64,000 nucleotides of DNA from JAPLIS01 sp963719415 (GTDB taxonomy: Bacteria > Babelota > Babeliae > Babelales > Vermiphilaceae): contig OY970383.1 in assembly GCA_963719415.1 (NCBI GenBank), forward strand, positions 930,001 to 994,000. Direction: 5' to 3'. Made by a program: the position numbers and the translations under genes. A model generated the notes under the pieces. The model did no database searches, was not told where the DNA came from, and worked only from the letters and a program-made list of their open reading frames with translations. Of the stretch, positions 8,345 through 16,952 are shown piece by piece. The stretch's first letter is position 1, and every line of letters begins with the position of its first letter.

Positions 8345-9022
8345 ATGTCTACATCTACGCAATTAAGGGTTAAAGAACTTTTACGTGAAAAAGGTTGGAC
8401 AACCAAGGTGTTAGCAGAAAAGACAGGGATGTCTGAAAGCTATTTGACTCATATTAAAAATGGAACTCGTCGGTGGAATGAAGATTCACTAAGAAAGCTT
8501 TCTAATGCATTTGAGATTTCGCCCATAGATCTTTTTGCTGAACGTCGTCAACGAACTGATACCATTGATTCTAATGTTAACATGCCAGAAGCTGCTAACA
8601 TTGAACTTAAAGTTCAGATTGTTCCCGTTGTTGGTGAAATTCCTTCAAATGCGTCTCCCTATAACAACCAGTTAATGCAGGTAACTACAGGGTATAAAGA
8701 TATTTTTGTTCCTGTTTTAAATTCAGCTGATAATTCAATATTTGCTTTGTGTATAGAAAACAATATGATGGCACCTCACTTTGTTAAGGGTGACTATCTT
8801 ATTATTTCTCCAGAAGTTTGGACAAGATCGGGCGATATTGCAGCAGTAGAATATGGCAATGAAACTCCGGTTAAATCGATTATGCAAGTCACTTATACAG
8901 AAGATTTTATTGTTTTAGAGTCGGTTAACCATAAAACACCTCCAATAGCGTTGGTTCGTGGTAAAGATCATTTTAGAATCATTGGTCGCGTTATTCAGCG
9001 ACAACAAAAACTAGTTTTATAG
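8345..9022 (+). CDS. HTH regulator with S24/LexA-like domain lacking the catalytic serine
   Basis: 225 residues. Residues 5-60 form an XRE-type helix-turn-helix (TTKVLAEKTGMSESYLTHIKNG). Residues 95-220 form an S24 peptidase-like fold of the LexA/cI type (VPVVGEIPS, then KGDYLIISPEV, GDIAAVEY, FRIIGRVI). In active members a Ser-Met precedes a Pro (GDSMxP); here the site reads ENNMMAPHF, so Ser is replaced by Met. A Lys at the expected second position remains (TPVKSIM). It probably binds DNA without self-cleavage. Divergent from rnhB; a hairpin terminator follows. Confidence 0.85.
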   Translation: MSTSTQLRVKELLREKGWTTKVLAEKTGMSESYLTHIKNGTRRWNEDSLRKLSNAFEISPIDLFAERRQRTDTIDSNVNMPEAANIELKVQIVPVVGEIPSNASPYNNQLMQVTTGYKDIFVPVLNSADNSIFALCIENNMMAPHFVKGDYLIISPEVWTRSGDIAAVEYGNETPVKSIMQVTYTEDFIVLESVNHKTPPIALVRGKDHFRIIGRVIQRQQKLVL

Positions 9023-9058
9023 AAAAATTAGTTTATAGAAAATAGTGTAAAATTTAAT

Positions 9059-9102
9059 AGAGTAACGGAAATACTGGTTTTTTTAGCCATTTCTGTTACT
9101 CT
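9059..9102 (+). terminator. Rho-independent terminator after the S24 regulator
   Basis: Inverted repeat of 14 bp (9059-9072 with 9089-9102, one G-T pair) followed by ATTTTTAT, 37 bases after the stop at 9022. Confidence 0.75.
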
Positions 9103-9225
9103 ATTTTTATGTAGTTAGGCTTTATTTGCCTATACTAAATAAAGAAAAGAGCTAAAAATGGTTTTTAGTTCAAAATATACTTTATAGTGTTTTTACACTT
9201 CCAGTTAGTAGAGGAGTTCTTTTTT

Positions 9226-9708
9226 ATGATGCATCGCTATGAAGCATTGATTTTAGCTAGTCCGGAGATTACAAAGGATGAAGCTGGGCTTATTGAAACA
9301 GAAATAAGCCGTTTAGTTCAAGCAGCTAAGGGTGGCGTTATTTCTTTTGAACGATGGGGAAAATTTAAATTATCCTATATCGTTAAAAAGAATGAGTACG
9401 GCGTCTATTTTTTAACCCGATTTGAAGTGCCAACAGGAACTGATCTTGTTGAAAGTATTAAAACGCTTTTTAGAGTTAAATTGCATGAATCTGTTATGCG
9501 GCATGTAATTTGTGCTTTAGATCCAAATCAGCCACTTACTTATCAGCGACCAAAATCTCTTGAAGAAGTACCAGCAAGTCATGATGTAGGTGCTTTTTTG
9601 AAAGAAAATAGAATGGAGGGTCTTTTATCTTCTTCCAGATCAAGAAGTCGAGATGAAGATTTTGATAGTGGCAAACAAGAATTGTTAGACGAAGAATTAG
9701 AAGATTAA
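9226..9708 (+). CDS. rpsF: 30S ribosomal protein S6
   Basis: 160 residues; 30S platform protein that pairs with S18. Typical text: HRYEALILASPEI, then ERWGKFKLSYIVKKNEYGVYFL and ETRH-like ESVMRHVI. The ATG at 9226 is chosen because GAGGAG sits 9 bases upstream and the protein then starts MMHRYE. The C-terminus has about 55 extra residues, Ser/Arg and acidic (SSRSRSRDEDFD), longer than most S6. rpsR follows after 9 bases. Confidence 0.95.
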   Translation: MMHRYEALILASPEITKDEAGLIETEISRLVQAAKGGVISFERWGKFKLSYIVKKNEYGVYFLTRFEVPTGTDLVESIKTLFRVKLHESVMRHVICALDPNQPLTYQRPKSLEEVPASHDVGAFLKENRMEGLLSSSRSRSRDEDFDSGKQELLDEELED

Positions 9709-9717
9709 GGATTAATC

Positions 9718-10005
9718 ATGACAAAAAAAATTAAATTAAAAATTAGTGCTCGTTTAATTAAAAAACGTATGCGCCGCTTAGATGGTAATCAAGAAAAAAC
9801 ATGTCGATTCTGTGGTTCTGTAGAACAAGCCCAGAGTCTAGATTATAAAAATGCTACTTTTTTAAGAAATTTCGTGACGGAGCGTGGTAAAATATTACCA
9901 TCTCGTATATCGGGATGCTGTGCAAAACATCAACGGTCTTTGTCGCGAGTAATTCGTTTTTCTCGTACCATGGCTTTAATGTCTTATACAGAAAAATATA
10001 CCTAG
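9718..10005 (+). CDS. rpsR: 30S ribosomal protein S18, zinc-binding type
   Basis: 95 residues; partner of S6 on the 30S platform. Core CRFCGS, then LDYKNATFLRNFVTERGKILPSR, ISGCCAKHQRSLSRVIRFSR is typical. The CxxC near residue 30 and the CC pair near residue 67 form a four-cysteine set, as in zinc-binding S18. Second gene of the rpsF-rpsR operon; a strong hairpin terminator starts 5 bases past the stop. Genes for L9 or Ssb, often in this operon, are missing. Confidence 0.96.
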   Translation: MTKKIKLKISARLIKKRMRRLDGNQEKTCRFCGSVEQAQSLDYKNATFLRNFVTERGKILPSRISGCCAKHQRSLSRVIRFSRTMALMSYTEKYT

Positions 10006-10009
10006 TCTA

Positions 10010-10052
10010 TTAAATTGGCTGCTTAGGCAAAAATCCTAAGCAGCCAATTTAA
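10010..10052 (+). terminator. Strong hairpin terminator after rpsR
   Basis: Perfect 18-bp inverted repeat (10010-10027 with 10035-10052) with a 7-base loop; the 3' arm ends in ATTTAATTAATTT. It closes the rpsF-rpsR operon. Confidence 0.8.
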
Positions 10053-10223
10053 TTAATTTATACCAATTTTTGCTCAATCGTAGTGAATAAATTAGTTTGC
10101 CACTATTGGTTTCCTCCTAGGGGGCTTAGGCCTTTAAGCAAACAATATTAAATTATAATTTTTCTATGCTAAAAGAGTTTAAGTAGAATATTCTGTTTAG
10201 ACTTAGTGAGATTGGTATTATTT

Positions 10224-10976
10224 ATGATAAAGTGTTATGCCCTTATCGTTGCGTATGATGGAACTGGTTTTTATGGGTGGGTGCCTCAACCAGGATTGCC
10301 CACGATTGCTCAAGTTATGCAAGATACTTTTTATGCTGTTTTCAAACAAAAAATAGCGCTTGTTGGCGCTTCCCGTACTGACGCTGGGGTCCATAGCCTT
10401 GGACAGGTTGTTCGGTTTCATGCGAGCATTGATCTTTGTGTTGGCACGATTAAAAAAGTATGGAATGCTCGGCTACCAGAATCTATTGTAATAAGATCTT
10501 TAGAGGAATTTCCAGAAAATACATTTAATCCTTTTTATGCAATTGCCTATAAGACATATTATTATCATTTTTTTTTGGAGCGACCATTACCATTCCTGTC
10601 TCGGTATGCATTTTATGCACCACGAGTGGATAATTTGAGTAGGCTTAATGAGGTGTTACAATTATTTGTAGGTACTCATGATTTTACTTCTTTTTCTACG
10701 GGGATACCCATTGGAGAAAATCCTGTATGTCGTATAGATTCTATTAATTTTTCCTATTTTAAACGCTTTAGAATGTATCAGATAAGCATTACTGGCGATA
10801 GATTTTTACGGCATATGGTTCGTCGACTTGTTGGGGCAGCCTTTTTAGTTGCGGAAAAAAAAGCTAGAGTATCTATTCATGAAGTAGCAGATATTTTTGA
10901 TCAAAAAAAAATTAATTCTCTATTGCCAACAGCTCCAGCAAAGGGGCTATTATTATATAAAATATGTTATAAATAA
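10224..10976 (+). CDS. truA: tRNA pseudouridine(38-40) synthase
   Basis: 250 residues from the ATG at 10224; an in-frame GTG at 10206 is less likely because the conserved protein begins at IKCYALIVAYDGTGFYGW. Makes pseudouridine at positions 38-40 of tRNA anticodon arms. The catalytic Asp lies in ASRTDAGVHSLGQVVRF. Later signatures: FNPFYAIAYKTYYYHF, GTHDFTSFS, and GDRFLRHMVRRLVGA. Length is normal for TruA. Alone between rpsR and a GNAT gene. Confidence 0.95.
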   Translation: MIKCYALIVAYDGTGFYGWVPQPGLPTIAQVMQDTFYAVFKQKIALVGASRTDAGVHSLGQVVRFHASIDLCVGTIKKVWNARLPESIVIRSLEEFPENTFNPFYAIAYKTYYYHFFLERPLPFLSRYAFYAPRVDNLSRLNEVLQLFVGTHDFTSFSTGIPIGENPVCRIDSINFSYFKRFRMYQISITGDRFLRHMVRRLVGAAFLVAEKKARVSIHEVADIFDQKKINSLLPTAPAKGLLLYKICYK

Positions 10977-11007
10977 TATTATTAACACGGTTCGTTAGGG
11001 GTAATCA

Positions 11008-11610
11008 ATGATACAAGAGCATCGAAGTTTTACTAAGGCATATAGAGCGTATGGAGTAATTGCGTTCATTTTGTTGAGCATGGGTGGTTACTATTATTTT
11101 TCACCTTCACCGATAACTATAACGGCACTTGATGAAAAGCGGGACATGAAGCAACTTTTGGATATTTTTAAACAAGATTGGTTTTGGTTGATATTAGGAG
11201 GTGATTATAATCGCGAAAGTGCCTTATACTTTTTAGATGTCAATACCCCAAAACATCGTGCAAAGCAGTTGAAAGTTTTTGTTATGAGACAGGGTAAAGA
11301 GTGCCTGGGTTTTGTTGCTACGTATATGGTTTCTCCTCGGTTGGGTAAACTGCAGTTTTTAGCCGTAAATAAAATTTTTAGAAGACATAAGTATGGAGAG
11401 CAATTATTGCGTTATGGGGTACAGCAGTTACTTGATATGGGGGCAAAAAAAGTTGAATTGTTGGTGCGAACAATAAATATCCCCGCGCAAAAATTATATA
11501 AAAAAGTTGGTTTTTATGAGATAGCAGGATATAAAGATTTAGAAGATGGTCTTTATTTTGAGTATGATCCACTGAAGGCTGCATCTCATTTGCAACCGGT
11601 AGCGGCATAA
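11008..11610 (+). CDS. Membrane-anchored GNAT-family N-acetyltransferase
   Basis: 200 residues. A hydrophobic segment at about 15-35 (VIAFILLSMGGYYYF) anchors the N-terminus. The rest is a GNAT fold: acetyl-CoA motif A is FLAVNKIFRRHKYGEQLLRYG (R/Q-x-x-G-x-A-like with HKYGEQLL), and the final motif is NIPAQKLYKKVGFYEIAGY. Substrate unknown. A GNAT domain behind a transmembrane anchor is unusual. 31 bases downstream of truA, so possibly co-transcribed. Confidence 0.8.
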   Translation: MIQEHRSFTKAYRAYGVIAFILLSMGGYYYFSPSPITITALDEKRDMKQLLDIFKQDWFWLILGGDYNRESALYFLDVNTPKHRAKQLKVFVMRQGKECLGFVATYMVSPRLGKLQFLAVNKIFRRHKYGEQLLRYGVQQLLDMGAKKVELLVRTINIPAQKLYKKVGFYEIAGYKDLEDGLYFEYDPLKAASHLQPVAA

Positions 11611-11703
11611 ATAGAGCACATAGGATAATAGGAAATAGAATATAAAAGAATAAATACTGGCGTAATCCGTTTATGAAAGTTTAGCAAGAGGGCTTTTCTG
11701 ATT

Positions 11704-12141
11704 ATGAAGAAAAAAATATATAGTGGGCTACTCGCAATCTATTGTATTAAGGCAGGGTTATTTTCAGGATTACTTTATGGTAAAGATATCAAAAGTAGAG
11801 AAACGCAAAATAGTGACAGCGCTATAGCGCAAAACTTAAGTGAAGAAGAAATAGCAGAGTTTGATGAGTTTCTTGAGGACCAGGGCTTTAATATGGAAGG
11901 TATACGTGGCCATCATGAAGATGATTATGAAAATAGCAATGAAGATAAAGATAAAAATGATGCTGGAAAAAATTCTATCTATTCTATGATGATGGAGAAG
12001 TTTGAGTGTTATGGTTTAAGGGCTGCTTTAGTGGGATTACAGATTTTTTGGGCTGCTCAAGATGCTCGTGAATCCATTAAACAAAAATATAGCAACAGTA
12101 AGATTTTTTTAAAAAAATATATGAAAAAAATATATGAATAA
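11704..12141 (+). CDS. Hypothetical secreted acidic protein
   Basis: 145 residues, not recognised. N-terminal hydrophobic stretch (YSGLLAIYCIKAGLFSGLLYG) looks like a signal peptide or anchor. The middle is acidic (EEEIAEFDEFLEDQ, then HHEDDYENSNEDKDKND). A weakly hydrophobic segment (GLRAALVGLQIFWAAQ) follows near the C-terminus, which ends in Lys/Tyr. Located just before rsmE (18 bases). Confidence 0.55.
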   Translation: MKKKIYSGLLAIYCIKAGLFSGLLYGKDIKSRETQNSDSAIAQNLSEEEIAEFDEFLEDQGFNMEGIRGHHEDDYENSNEDKDKNDAGKNSIYSMMMEKFECYGLRAALVGLQIFWAAQDARESIKQKYSNSKIFLKKYMKKIYE

Positions 12142-12159
12142 AATATATGGATAAAATAT

Positions 12160-12942
12160 ATGTCTGGGGCGCTTAAAAAAAAAGAAGAAAAACACGAGTT
12201 CTCTCTCTATGTATCTACTCTATCTCATGTACTCGAAAAGGTTATTGGCCAAGGAGAGTTTTATATCGATGACGAAATATTGCAGCAGCGATTAGCCAAT
12301 GTTATCCGATTAAAAGTAGAAGATTCGGTTATTCTGTTTGATGGTATGATTCATGCTTTTTGTATTATAAAGCAATTTATGGGCAAGCGTCGAATTGTAT
12401 TTATTGTAACATCTAAACATAAAAATAAGCATACTACACCTGCTATTATGTGCGTCTTGCCTCTTTTAAAAAAAGATGATTTTGAATCAGGAATTTATTT
12501 ATTGGCAGAATTAGGAGTTGCGACAATTCAATTAGTGACAACAGAAAAAGTTTCACGTGTCTGGGGCAAAGAGAAAGAGCTTGAGCGTTTGTTTCGGATA
12601 ACTATAGCAGCAGCAGAGCAGTCAAAATCATTTTTTATTCCGGCTATCAAGGAACCTATTTCTTTGGAGCAATTACTTTCTTCTATAAAAAGTATGGGTA
12701 CAAAAATAGTTCGCATTTTTTTCGATTCCGAGGGCAAGCCCCTTTTATATTGTTTGAATAAGTATGCTAAAGATATAGATAGTTCTTTTATTCTTATGGT
12801 AGGGCCAGAAGGTGATTTAACTGCCCATGAAAAAGAAATGCTTAAGGATGATGCCGGTTTTGAATTTTGTGCATTGACACCGACAACGTTGAAAGCGGTA
12901 CATGCTCTCTGTTTAGGGGTAGGTGCTTTTAAATCTCTTTAA
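12160..12942 (+). CDS. rsmE: 16S rRNA m3U1498 methyltransferase, divergent
   Basis: 260 residues; SPOUT-class methyltransferase methylating U1498 of 16S rRNA. N-terminal PUA-like part (IRLKVEDSVILFDG), then CVLPLLKKDDFESGIYLLAELGVATIQL and SRVWGKEKELERLFRITIAAAEQS, which match the RsmE pattern of a K-x-x-xxE helper region and AxEQS. The SAM knot is MVGPEGDLTAHEKEML. The usual last motif LGxRILRxETA reads LTPTTLKAVHA, clearly degenerate. Assignment is firm, activity less so. Confidence 0.85.
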   Translation: MSGALKKKEEKHEFSLYVSTLSHVLEKVIGQGEFYIDDEILQQRLANVIRLKVEDSVILFDGMIHAFCIIKQFMGKRRIVFIVTSKHKNKHTTPAIMCVLPLLKKDDFESGIYLLAELGVATIQLVTTEKVSRVWGKEKELERLFRITIAAAEQSKSFFIPAIKEPISLEQLLSSIKSMGTKIVRIFFDSEGKPLLYCLNKYAKDIDSSFILMVGPEGDLTAHEKEMLKDDAGFEFCALTPTTLKAVHALCLGVGAFKSL

Positions 12943-13356
12943 TAGTTAGATGCTCTTTTATAGCAAAATTTAGGTAAAAAACTCTAAGCAGTAAAATATC
13001 AGATGCTTGTCAGATAAAACCTGATTGTGGTATTTTTTTTCTCACATACTTTTTTTACACATACATAGACGTACGTTTTCTCACCTATTTTTCTCACGCA
13101 TATTTTTTATACACGCGCGTGCATTTTTTTATGCGCATTTATTTTTTTATCTATATTGCATGCGTACCTATTTTTACCTACTAAAAGATTCTTCAAATAG
13201 AATTTTATTGCGTTTCAGGCTTAAGCTTGAATAGACTGTTTTTGTATTATTTTTATTGTATTTATTTTTTATTATTTAATAATAGATTAAAATTAATAGC
13301 AGGGTAAGTGATAAAAATGAGAGATAAAAGGAGCCATAAAAAAGGGGGTAGGGGTT
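12943..13356. other. 414-bp AT-rich intergenic region with pyrimidine-rich repeats
   Basis: No gene I would support. From about 13030 to 13190 the plus strand is made of T-runs separated by short ACGTAC/CGCGCG/TGCGCA-like islands, repeated imperfectly; a reading frame through it is only Phe/His/Tyr repeats. The right part is the upstream region of the ankyrin gene at 13357, with AGGGGGTAGGGG near the start. Confidence 0.5.
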
Positions 13357-14286
13357 ATGAAACGAAAGGGCTTAGATATATCCCTATTTTTAGTCATTGT
13401 ATTATTGACTGGGGTTGCCATTGGATTGATGCATGGTATTAAAAAAAAAGATACCGAAGAAAAAAAATATTCTTTTGAAAATTTATCTCATGTTACGCAA
13501 GATACTATTTTTTTTGAAGATATTATACAATCATTGCAGTTGTTGTTTGAATCCCGTAACATCGGTATGTTGGCACATGCGATACAGCAATTTAATTTTG
13601 AGAGCATGTATTCTCTAGTGGAAATGATTATAAACAAAGAACGGTTTTTGTTAGATGATCAAGACAAACTATCTCTTCTTTTAATGCTTGCAAATTTAAA
13701 TAGTAAATCAAAAAAGATACAATTTAAATTTTTTGATCTTATGACACAATCAGATCTTTTTGATTCTAATTTTTTATTATTTGAGACAATTAACAAAGAT
13801 TTTTTAGCAATTTTACCATCATTTTTAGAATGGATCGATCGCAAGAAATATAGCAAAAAAATAGGTCTTTCAAGTTACGATAGTTCTGATCTTAAAACAA
13901 TTTTAATAAATAAAGTTTTTTGTTCTGCTATTGAACATAACGATCTATCGGCACTTGAAATATTAAATATATCGGGCTTTTTTATAGATTCTAAAAAGGC
14001 TTCTGATCTATTGCTCAATGTTGTATATGATCGCAAAAAGAGTATGCTCATTCCTTTTTTGATTCATCGTGGTGCAAATGTTAATCAGATAGGCCCCGAT
14101 AGGTATACTCTTTTATCTAAAGCAGTTTTTTATAATGATTTATTGATGGCGCGTACTCTTTTAGAGGCTGGTGCAGATGTTGATAAACAGGTTGATGAAT
14201 CTATCGGATCGGCCCGTCACATTGCGCAAATAAGTGGAAATAAAGAACTTGAGCAATTGCTAAATGGACATACAATCAAGGGATAA
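13357..14286 (+). CDS. Membrane-anchored ankyrin-repeat protein
   Basis: 309 residues. Transmembrane anchor at residues 8-26 (ISLFLVIVLLTGVAIGLM). The centre is helical and divergent. Residues about 215-300 hold clear ankyrin repeats: LLNVVYDRKKSMLIPFLIHRGANVN, then YTLLSKAVFYNDLLMARTLLEAGADVD. Strong upstream GGGGGTAGGGG near the ATG. Its stop is 5 bases from that of tsaB on the other strand. Likely protein-protein interaction role, possibly with host proteins; that is inference. Confidence 0.75.
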   Translation: MKRKGLDISLFLVIVLLTGVAIGLMHGIKKKDTEEKKYSFENLSHVTQDTIFFEDIIQSLQLLFESRNIGMLAHAIQQFNFESMYSLVEMIINKERFLLDDQDKLSLLLMLANLNSKSKKIQFKFFDLMTQSDLFDSNFLLFETINKDFLAILPSFLEWIDRKKYSKKIGLSSYDSSDLKTILINKVFCSAIEHNDLSALEILNISGFFIDSKKASDLLLNVVYDRKKSMLIPFLIHRGANVNQIGPDRYTLLSKAVFYNDLLMARTLLEAGADVDKQVDESIGSARHIAQISGNKELEQLLNGHTIKG

Positions 14287-14291
14287 CTAAC

Positions 14292-15122
14292 TTATAATTC
14301 GGCAGCATGTTTTTTGAGGTAAAGGGGTATAAGTTTTTGCGTAGCAGAGGTTTTTGTAGATGAATTTTCTTGCGATTTCCATTGTTCTAGAGCTGTTATG
14401 CCAATATGGTATAGAGAACAAGAAAGGGGGAGAGGGTCAGGAAAAATTGGTTCAAAAGTACCCATAAAAGCACTCATAGTCATTATTTTATCACGGTGTA
14501 AAAGGATAGCGTTACCAATACAGATAATTTTTTTTGGATTTATAAGTTGGCTTGTTTTGTCGGGTATGATAGTAGGTTTTAGAGTAGGTGTTGTATCTAA
14601 AGAAGTTTTGGGAAAAGGCATTAATTCGAAAAAAGTTGGTAATAGCGTCGATAATAAAATATCGATTTTTGTATATCCTGTTTGGTATAAGTCAGTTTTT
14701 TTATTTTTTATGCAATAATAGACATCGTTATTAAACGCATCTAAGAGTACCAGGATGTTTGTGTCAGTATTTGTTAGATTTATATTTTCAGGAGCATGTT
14801 TGTAGCTATTTTCGTATTCATGCGCGAGCCCTATAAGAGAATCAATGCCTATAATGGGTATGTTAGACGCAAAATGGAGTCCATTTACGGTGGTTAATAG
14901 AGTGCGTAAGGTGGTAAATGGTCCAGGGCCTTGGTTAGCTCCTACAAAGGCAAGATGTGTAAATAATAGATTTTCTTGCTTTAATAAGAGGTCAATGGTT
15001 GGTATCAATAATTTATTGGTATAACTATTTTTTATAGAACTACTTGCAAGAAGTTTTTTTTCTTGAAATAAGCCTATTTCGACGTGTGGAGATGTTCCAT
15101 TAAGTATTAAAAATAGAGTCAT
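14292..15122 (-). CDS. tsaB: tRNA threonylcarbamoyladenosine biosynthesis protein TsaB
   Basis: 276 residues. TsaB is the scaffold partner of TsaD in making t6A at position 37 of ANN-decoding tRNAs. Signatures: FLILNGTSPHVEIGLF at the start (ASKHA fold), LIPTIDLLLKQ, FVGANQGPGPFTTLRTLLTTVNGL (the usual GPGSFTGLRIG motif), and IPIIGIDSLIGLA. The second half is longer and poorly conserved. The first Asp of the usual LxxDTS is Asn (LILNGTS), as is common in this pseudo-kinase family. Convergent with the ankyrin gene. Confidence 0.88.
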   Translation of the reverse strand: MTLFLILNGTSPHVEIGLFQEKKLLASSSIKNSYTNKLLIPTIDLLLKQENLLFTHLAFVGANQGPGPFTTLRTLLTTVNGLHFASNIPIIGIDSLIGLAHEYENSYKHAPENINLTNTDTNILVLLDAFNNDVYYCIKNKKTDLYQTGYTKIDILLSTLLPTFFELMPFPKTSLDTTPTLKPTIIPDKTSQLINPKKIICIGNAILLHRDKIMTMSAFMGTFEPIFPDPLPLSCSLYHIGITALEQWKSQENSSTKTSATQKLIPLYLKKHAAEL

Positions 15123-15158
15123 GAGTGTACTGATTGTATGTTTATTATGTTTTATTCT

Positions 15159-15185
15159 ATCACCTCCCCAAAATGGGGAGGTGAT
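15159..15185. terminator. Hairpin between tsaB and the zinc-ribbon gene
   Basis: Perfect 12-bp inverted repeat (15159-15170 with 15174-15185), 3-base loop, GC-rich core CACCTCCCCA. It lies downstream of the minus-strand gene 15223-15402. On the minus strand it is followed by AGAATAAAA rather than a clean T-run, so it may be a terminator or an attenuating structure ahead of tsaB. Confidence 0.55.
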
Positions 15186-15222
15186 TAGACGTTAGTCTGT
15201 AAATTTATTTTTTGTTATTATT

Positions 15223-15402
15223 TTAGGAGCGATTTTTACTTTTGTTTTGTTGATAAAAAATACTAAACGAATCCGGCTCTAAAACTTTCTCTTTTTTCAA
15301 TATTATTTTACCACAATTTAAACATTTCCACCCTTCAAAGTTTAAAAAATGGTCAAAAAAGGACTGAAGCATCATAAGTCCATCGCATTTTTTGCATTTC
15401 AT
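15223..15402 (-). CDS. Small zinc-ribbon protein (59 residues)
   Basis: ATG at 15402, stop at 15223. The protein starts MKCKKCDGLMMLQSFFDHF and has a second pair in EGWKCLNCGKII, giving CxxC-x21-CxxC as in small zinc ribbons. About 25 residues of charged tail follow. A weak GAGAG lies a few bases upstream. The pattern resembles small bacterial zinc-ribbon proteins found next to regulators; no specific function can be given. Alternative: fragment of a larger protein, but both Cys pairs and both ends are present. Confidence 0.65.
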   Translation of the reverse strand: MKCKKCDGLMMLQSFFDHFLNFEGWKCLNCGKIILKKEKVLEPDSFSIFYQQNKSKNRS

Positions 15403-15591
15403 ACTACTACTCTCTTTTTTAAATTTAATAATATATGCAAACTATTTATTCAGGGGCTTATTTACTTTGTTAGCGCTTATTTTTTTCTGTATATTTTGTG
15501 TGCTATTATCTTTCTGTTATTGTTTTTATATAAGTAACTTTATATTAAAGATTATGGGAGTGTCAACAGCTCTTTTGATCAATAGCTTTTT

Positions 15592-16809
15592 TTAATTCTG
15601 CAATAATACTTTAAATAGAGAATTATGAGCATTTCTTAGCGATGGTAGTGGCGCTGAAGAGTTCCATGGAATTTTATTGTTTCCTAGTTCATAGTCCATA
15701 CCGTCCCATGTATCTTCTCTAAATGCATAAAAAGCATAGTGCCAATTATTCTGTTTAAAAATTGAAATGAGGTCTTTAAAGTAGATTTCTAATCCTTTTG
15801 TTTTGCGATGTCCACCAAACTCACCAACTAGAATTCGGTTACTGTCAATGTTGTTACGTTTTTGGAAGTTCACCACTTCTTGTAGGTAATTAATTAAAAT
15901 CTGCTGGTCCCAATGTTTATTTTTTATAATACCAGGATAATAATAGTTTCCTTTATTAGTTTGAAGATTGGTGTATTCGTACGGTTCATACATATGAAAA
16001 GAATATATAATATATGGATCATGGTGAGAACTTAAATATTTAAACGTTTGAGGATCGGCATGAGCAGGGGAATCTAAAAGAATAGGAGTCTGTTTATCTA
16101 TGGATCGTATAGCATCAATAGATAATTGATAAAATTCAAAAACTTTGAGTTGAATTTTATTTTGAATAATTTCTGTTATTGTTTCTGCTGGTGAAGATGT
16201 TTTTTCTGACGAGAGAAATAATTTTTCTGGATGCGGTTCGTTTAAAATATTATAGCCGACAATGATAGAATAATGTTGTAATTCTGAAGCTAAATCTTTC
16301 CAAAAAGTAGCGGCCTGTTTTTGAAATATATTGTTATGTGTATCGACTTCGCCTGCAGTTGGAGAAATAGTATTCCAGATACGTAAATCATCTTTGTCGT
16401 TATTGTTTTGTTTCCAGCGAGATCCGGGGAGGCTGAGCATGGTAAGAACAACAGGCATATTTACTTCAGTACATATATCGAGGACTTCTTTTAATTTGAT
16501 AAGATCTAAATCTACCAGTCCATTATAATTATCGGCATCACCAATTAAAAAATCTCGTTTTTTTGTCAAAAATTTATCTGGGGCTAATCGAATAAACTCA
16601 AAGCCATAATCTTTTGCTGCTTGAATATCTTGAGCTGATATATGTTGATTGAAAATATTAGTACCCTGTTTTTTCGTATTCCAGAAACATATTTTTGTTT
16701 TTGTTTTATTGTTATATATTTTTGTACGGATTAAAATAAAGCCATTTACGATTATGAAAAAAAATAAGATAAAAACTGTTTTGGATAGTTTGTTGCCGAT
16801 GAGAGACAT
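15592..16809 (-). CDS. GH5-type glycoside hydrolase (cellulase-like), membrane-anchored
   Basis: 405 residues. N-terminal anchor VFILFFFIIVNGFILI, so it faces the periplasm or cell surface. The fold is a GH5 TIM barrel: GFEFIRLAPDKFL, VNMPVVLTMLS, then IVGYNILNEPHPE with the acid/base Glu of the NEP motif, IYSFHMYEPYEYT, and ILVGEFGG with the nucleophile Glu. WHYAFYAFREDTWDGMDYELG closes the barrel. Substrate unknown (beta-1,4-glucan likely). Such an enzyme could act on a cellulose-walled cyst or host glycans; this is inference. Confidence 0.88.
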   Translation of the reverse strand: MSLIGNKLSKTVFILFFFIIVNGFILIRTKIYNNKTKTKICFWNTKKQGTNIFNQHISAQDIQAAKDYGFEFIRLAPDKFLTKKRDFLIGDADNYNGLVDLDLIKLKEVLDICTEVNMPVVLTMLSLPGSRWKQNNNDKDDLRIWNTISPTAGEVDTHNNIFQKQAATFWKDLASELQHYSIIVGYNILNEPHPEKLFLSSEKTSSPAETITEIIQNKIQLKVFEFYQLSIDAIRSIDKQTPILLDSPAHADPQTFKYLSSHHDPYIIYSFHMYEPYEYTNLQTNKGNYYYPGIIKNKHWDQQILINYLQEVVNFQKRNNIDSNRILVGEFGGHRKTKGLEIYFKDLISIFKQNNWHYAFYAFREDTWDGMDYELGNNKIPWNSSAPLPSLRNAHNSLFKVLLQN

Positions 16810-16847
16810 GGTGTAAATCTTTCAAATTAAGAATTTTTATTATACAT

Positions 16848-16886
16848 ACTAAAAAGATCCGAGTTTTTATTTCGGATCTTTTTAGT
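16848..16886 (-). terminator. Terminator downstream of the DEAD-box helicase
   Basis: Perfect 15-bp inverted repeat (16848-16862 with 16872-16886); the stem itself carries A5/T5 runs, so it works from either side. Lies between the helicase stop (16953) and the GH5 start (16809), both minus strand. Confidence 0.75.
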
Positions 16887-16952
16887 AGAGTTTTTTTATA
16901 TGTTAATACTTAATATTACAGAGTAAAAAACTTAATGTTGATAGCAGAAAAA

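Noticed and set aside
13025..13234. 69-codon Phe/His/Tyr-rich frame
   Set aside because: Produced by T-runs; no ribosome-binding site and no plausible protein composition.
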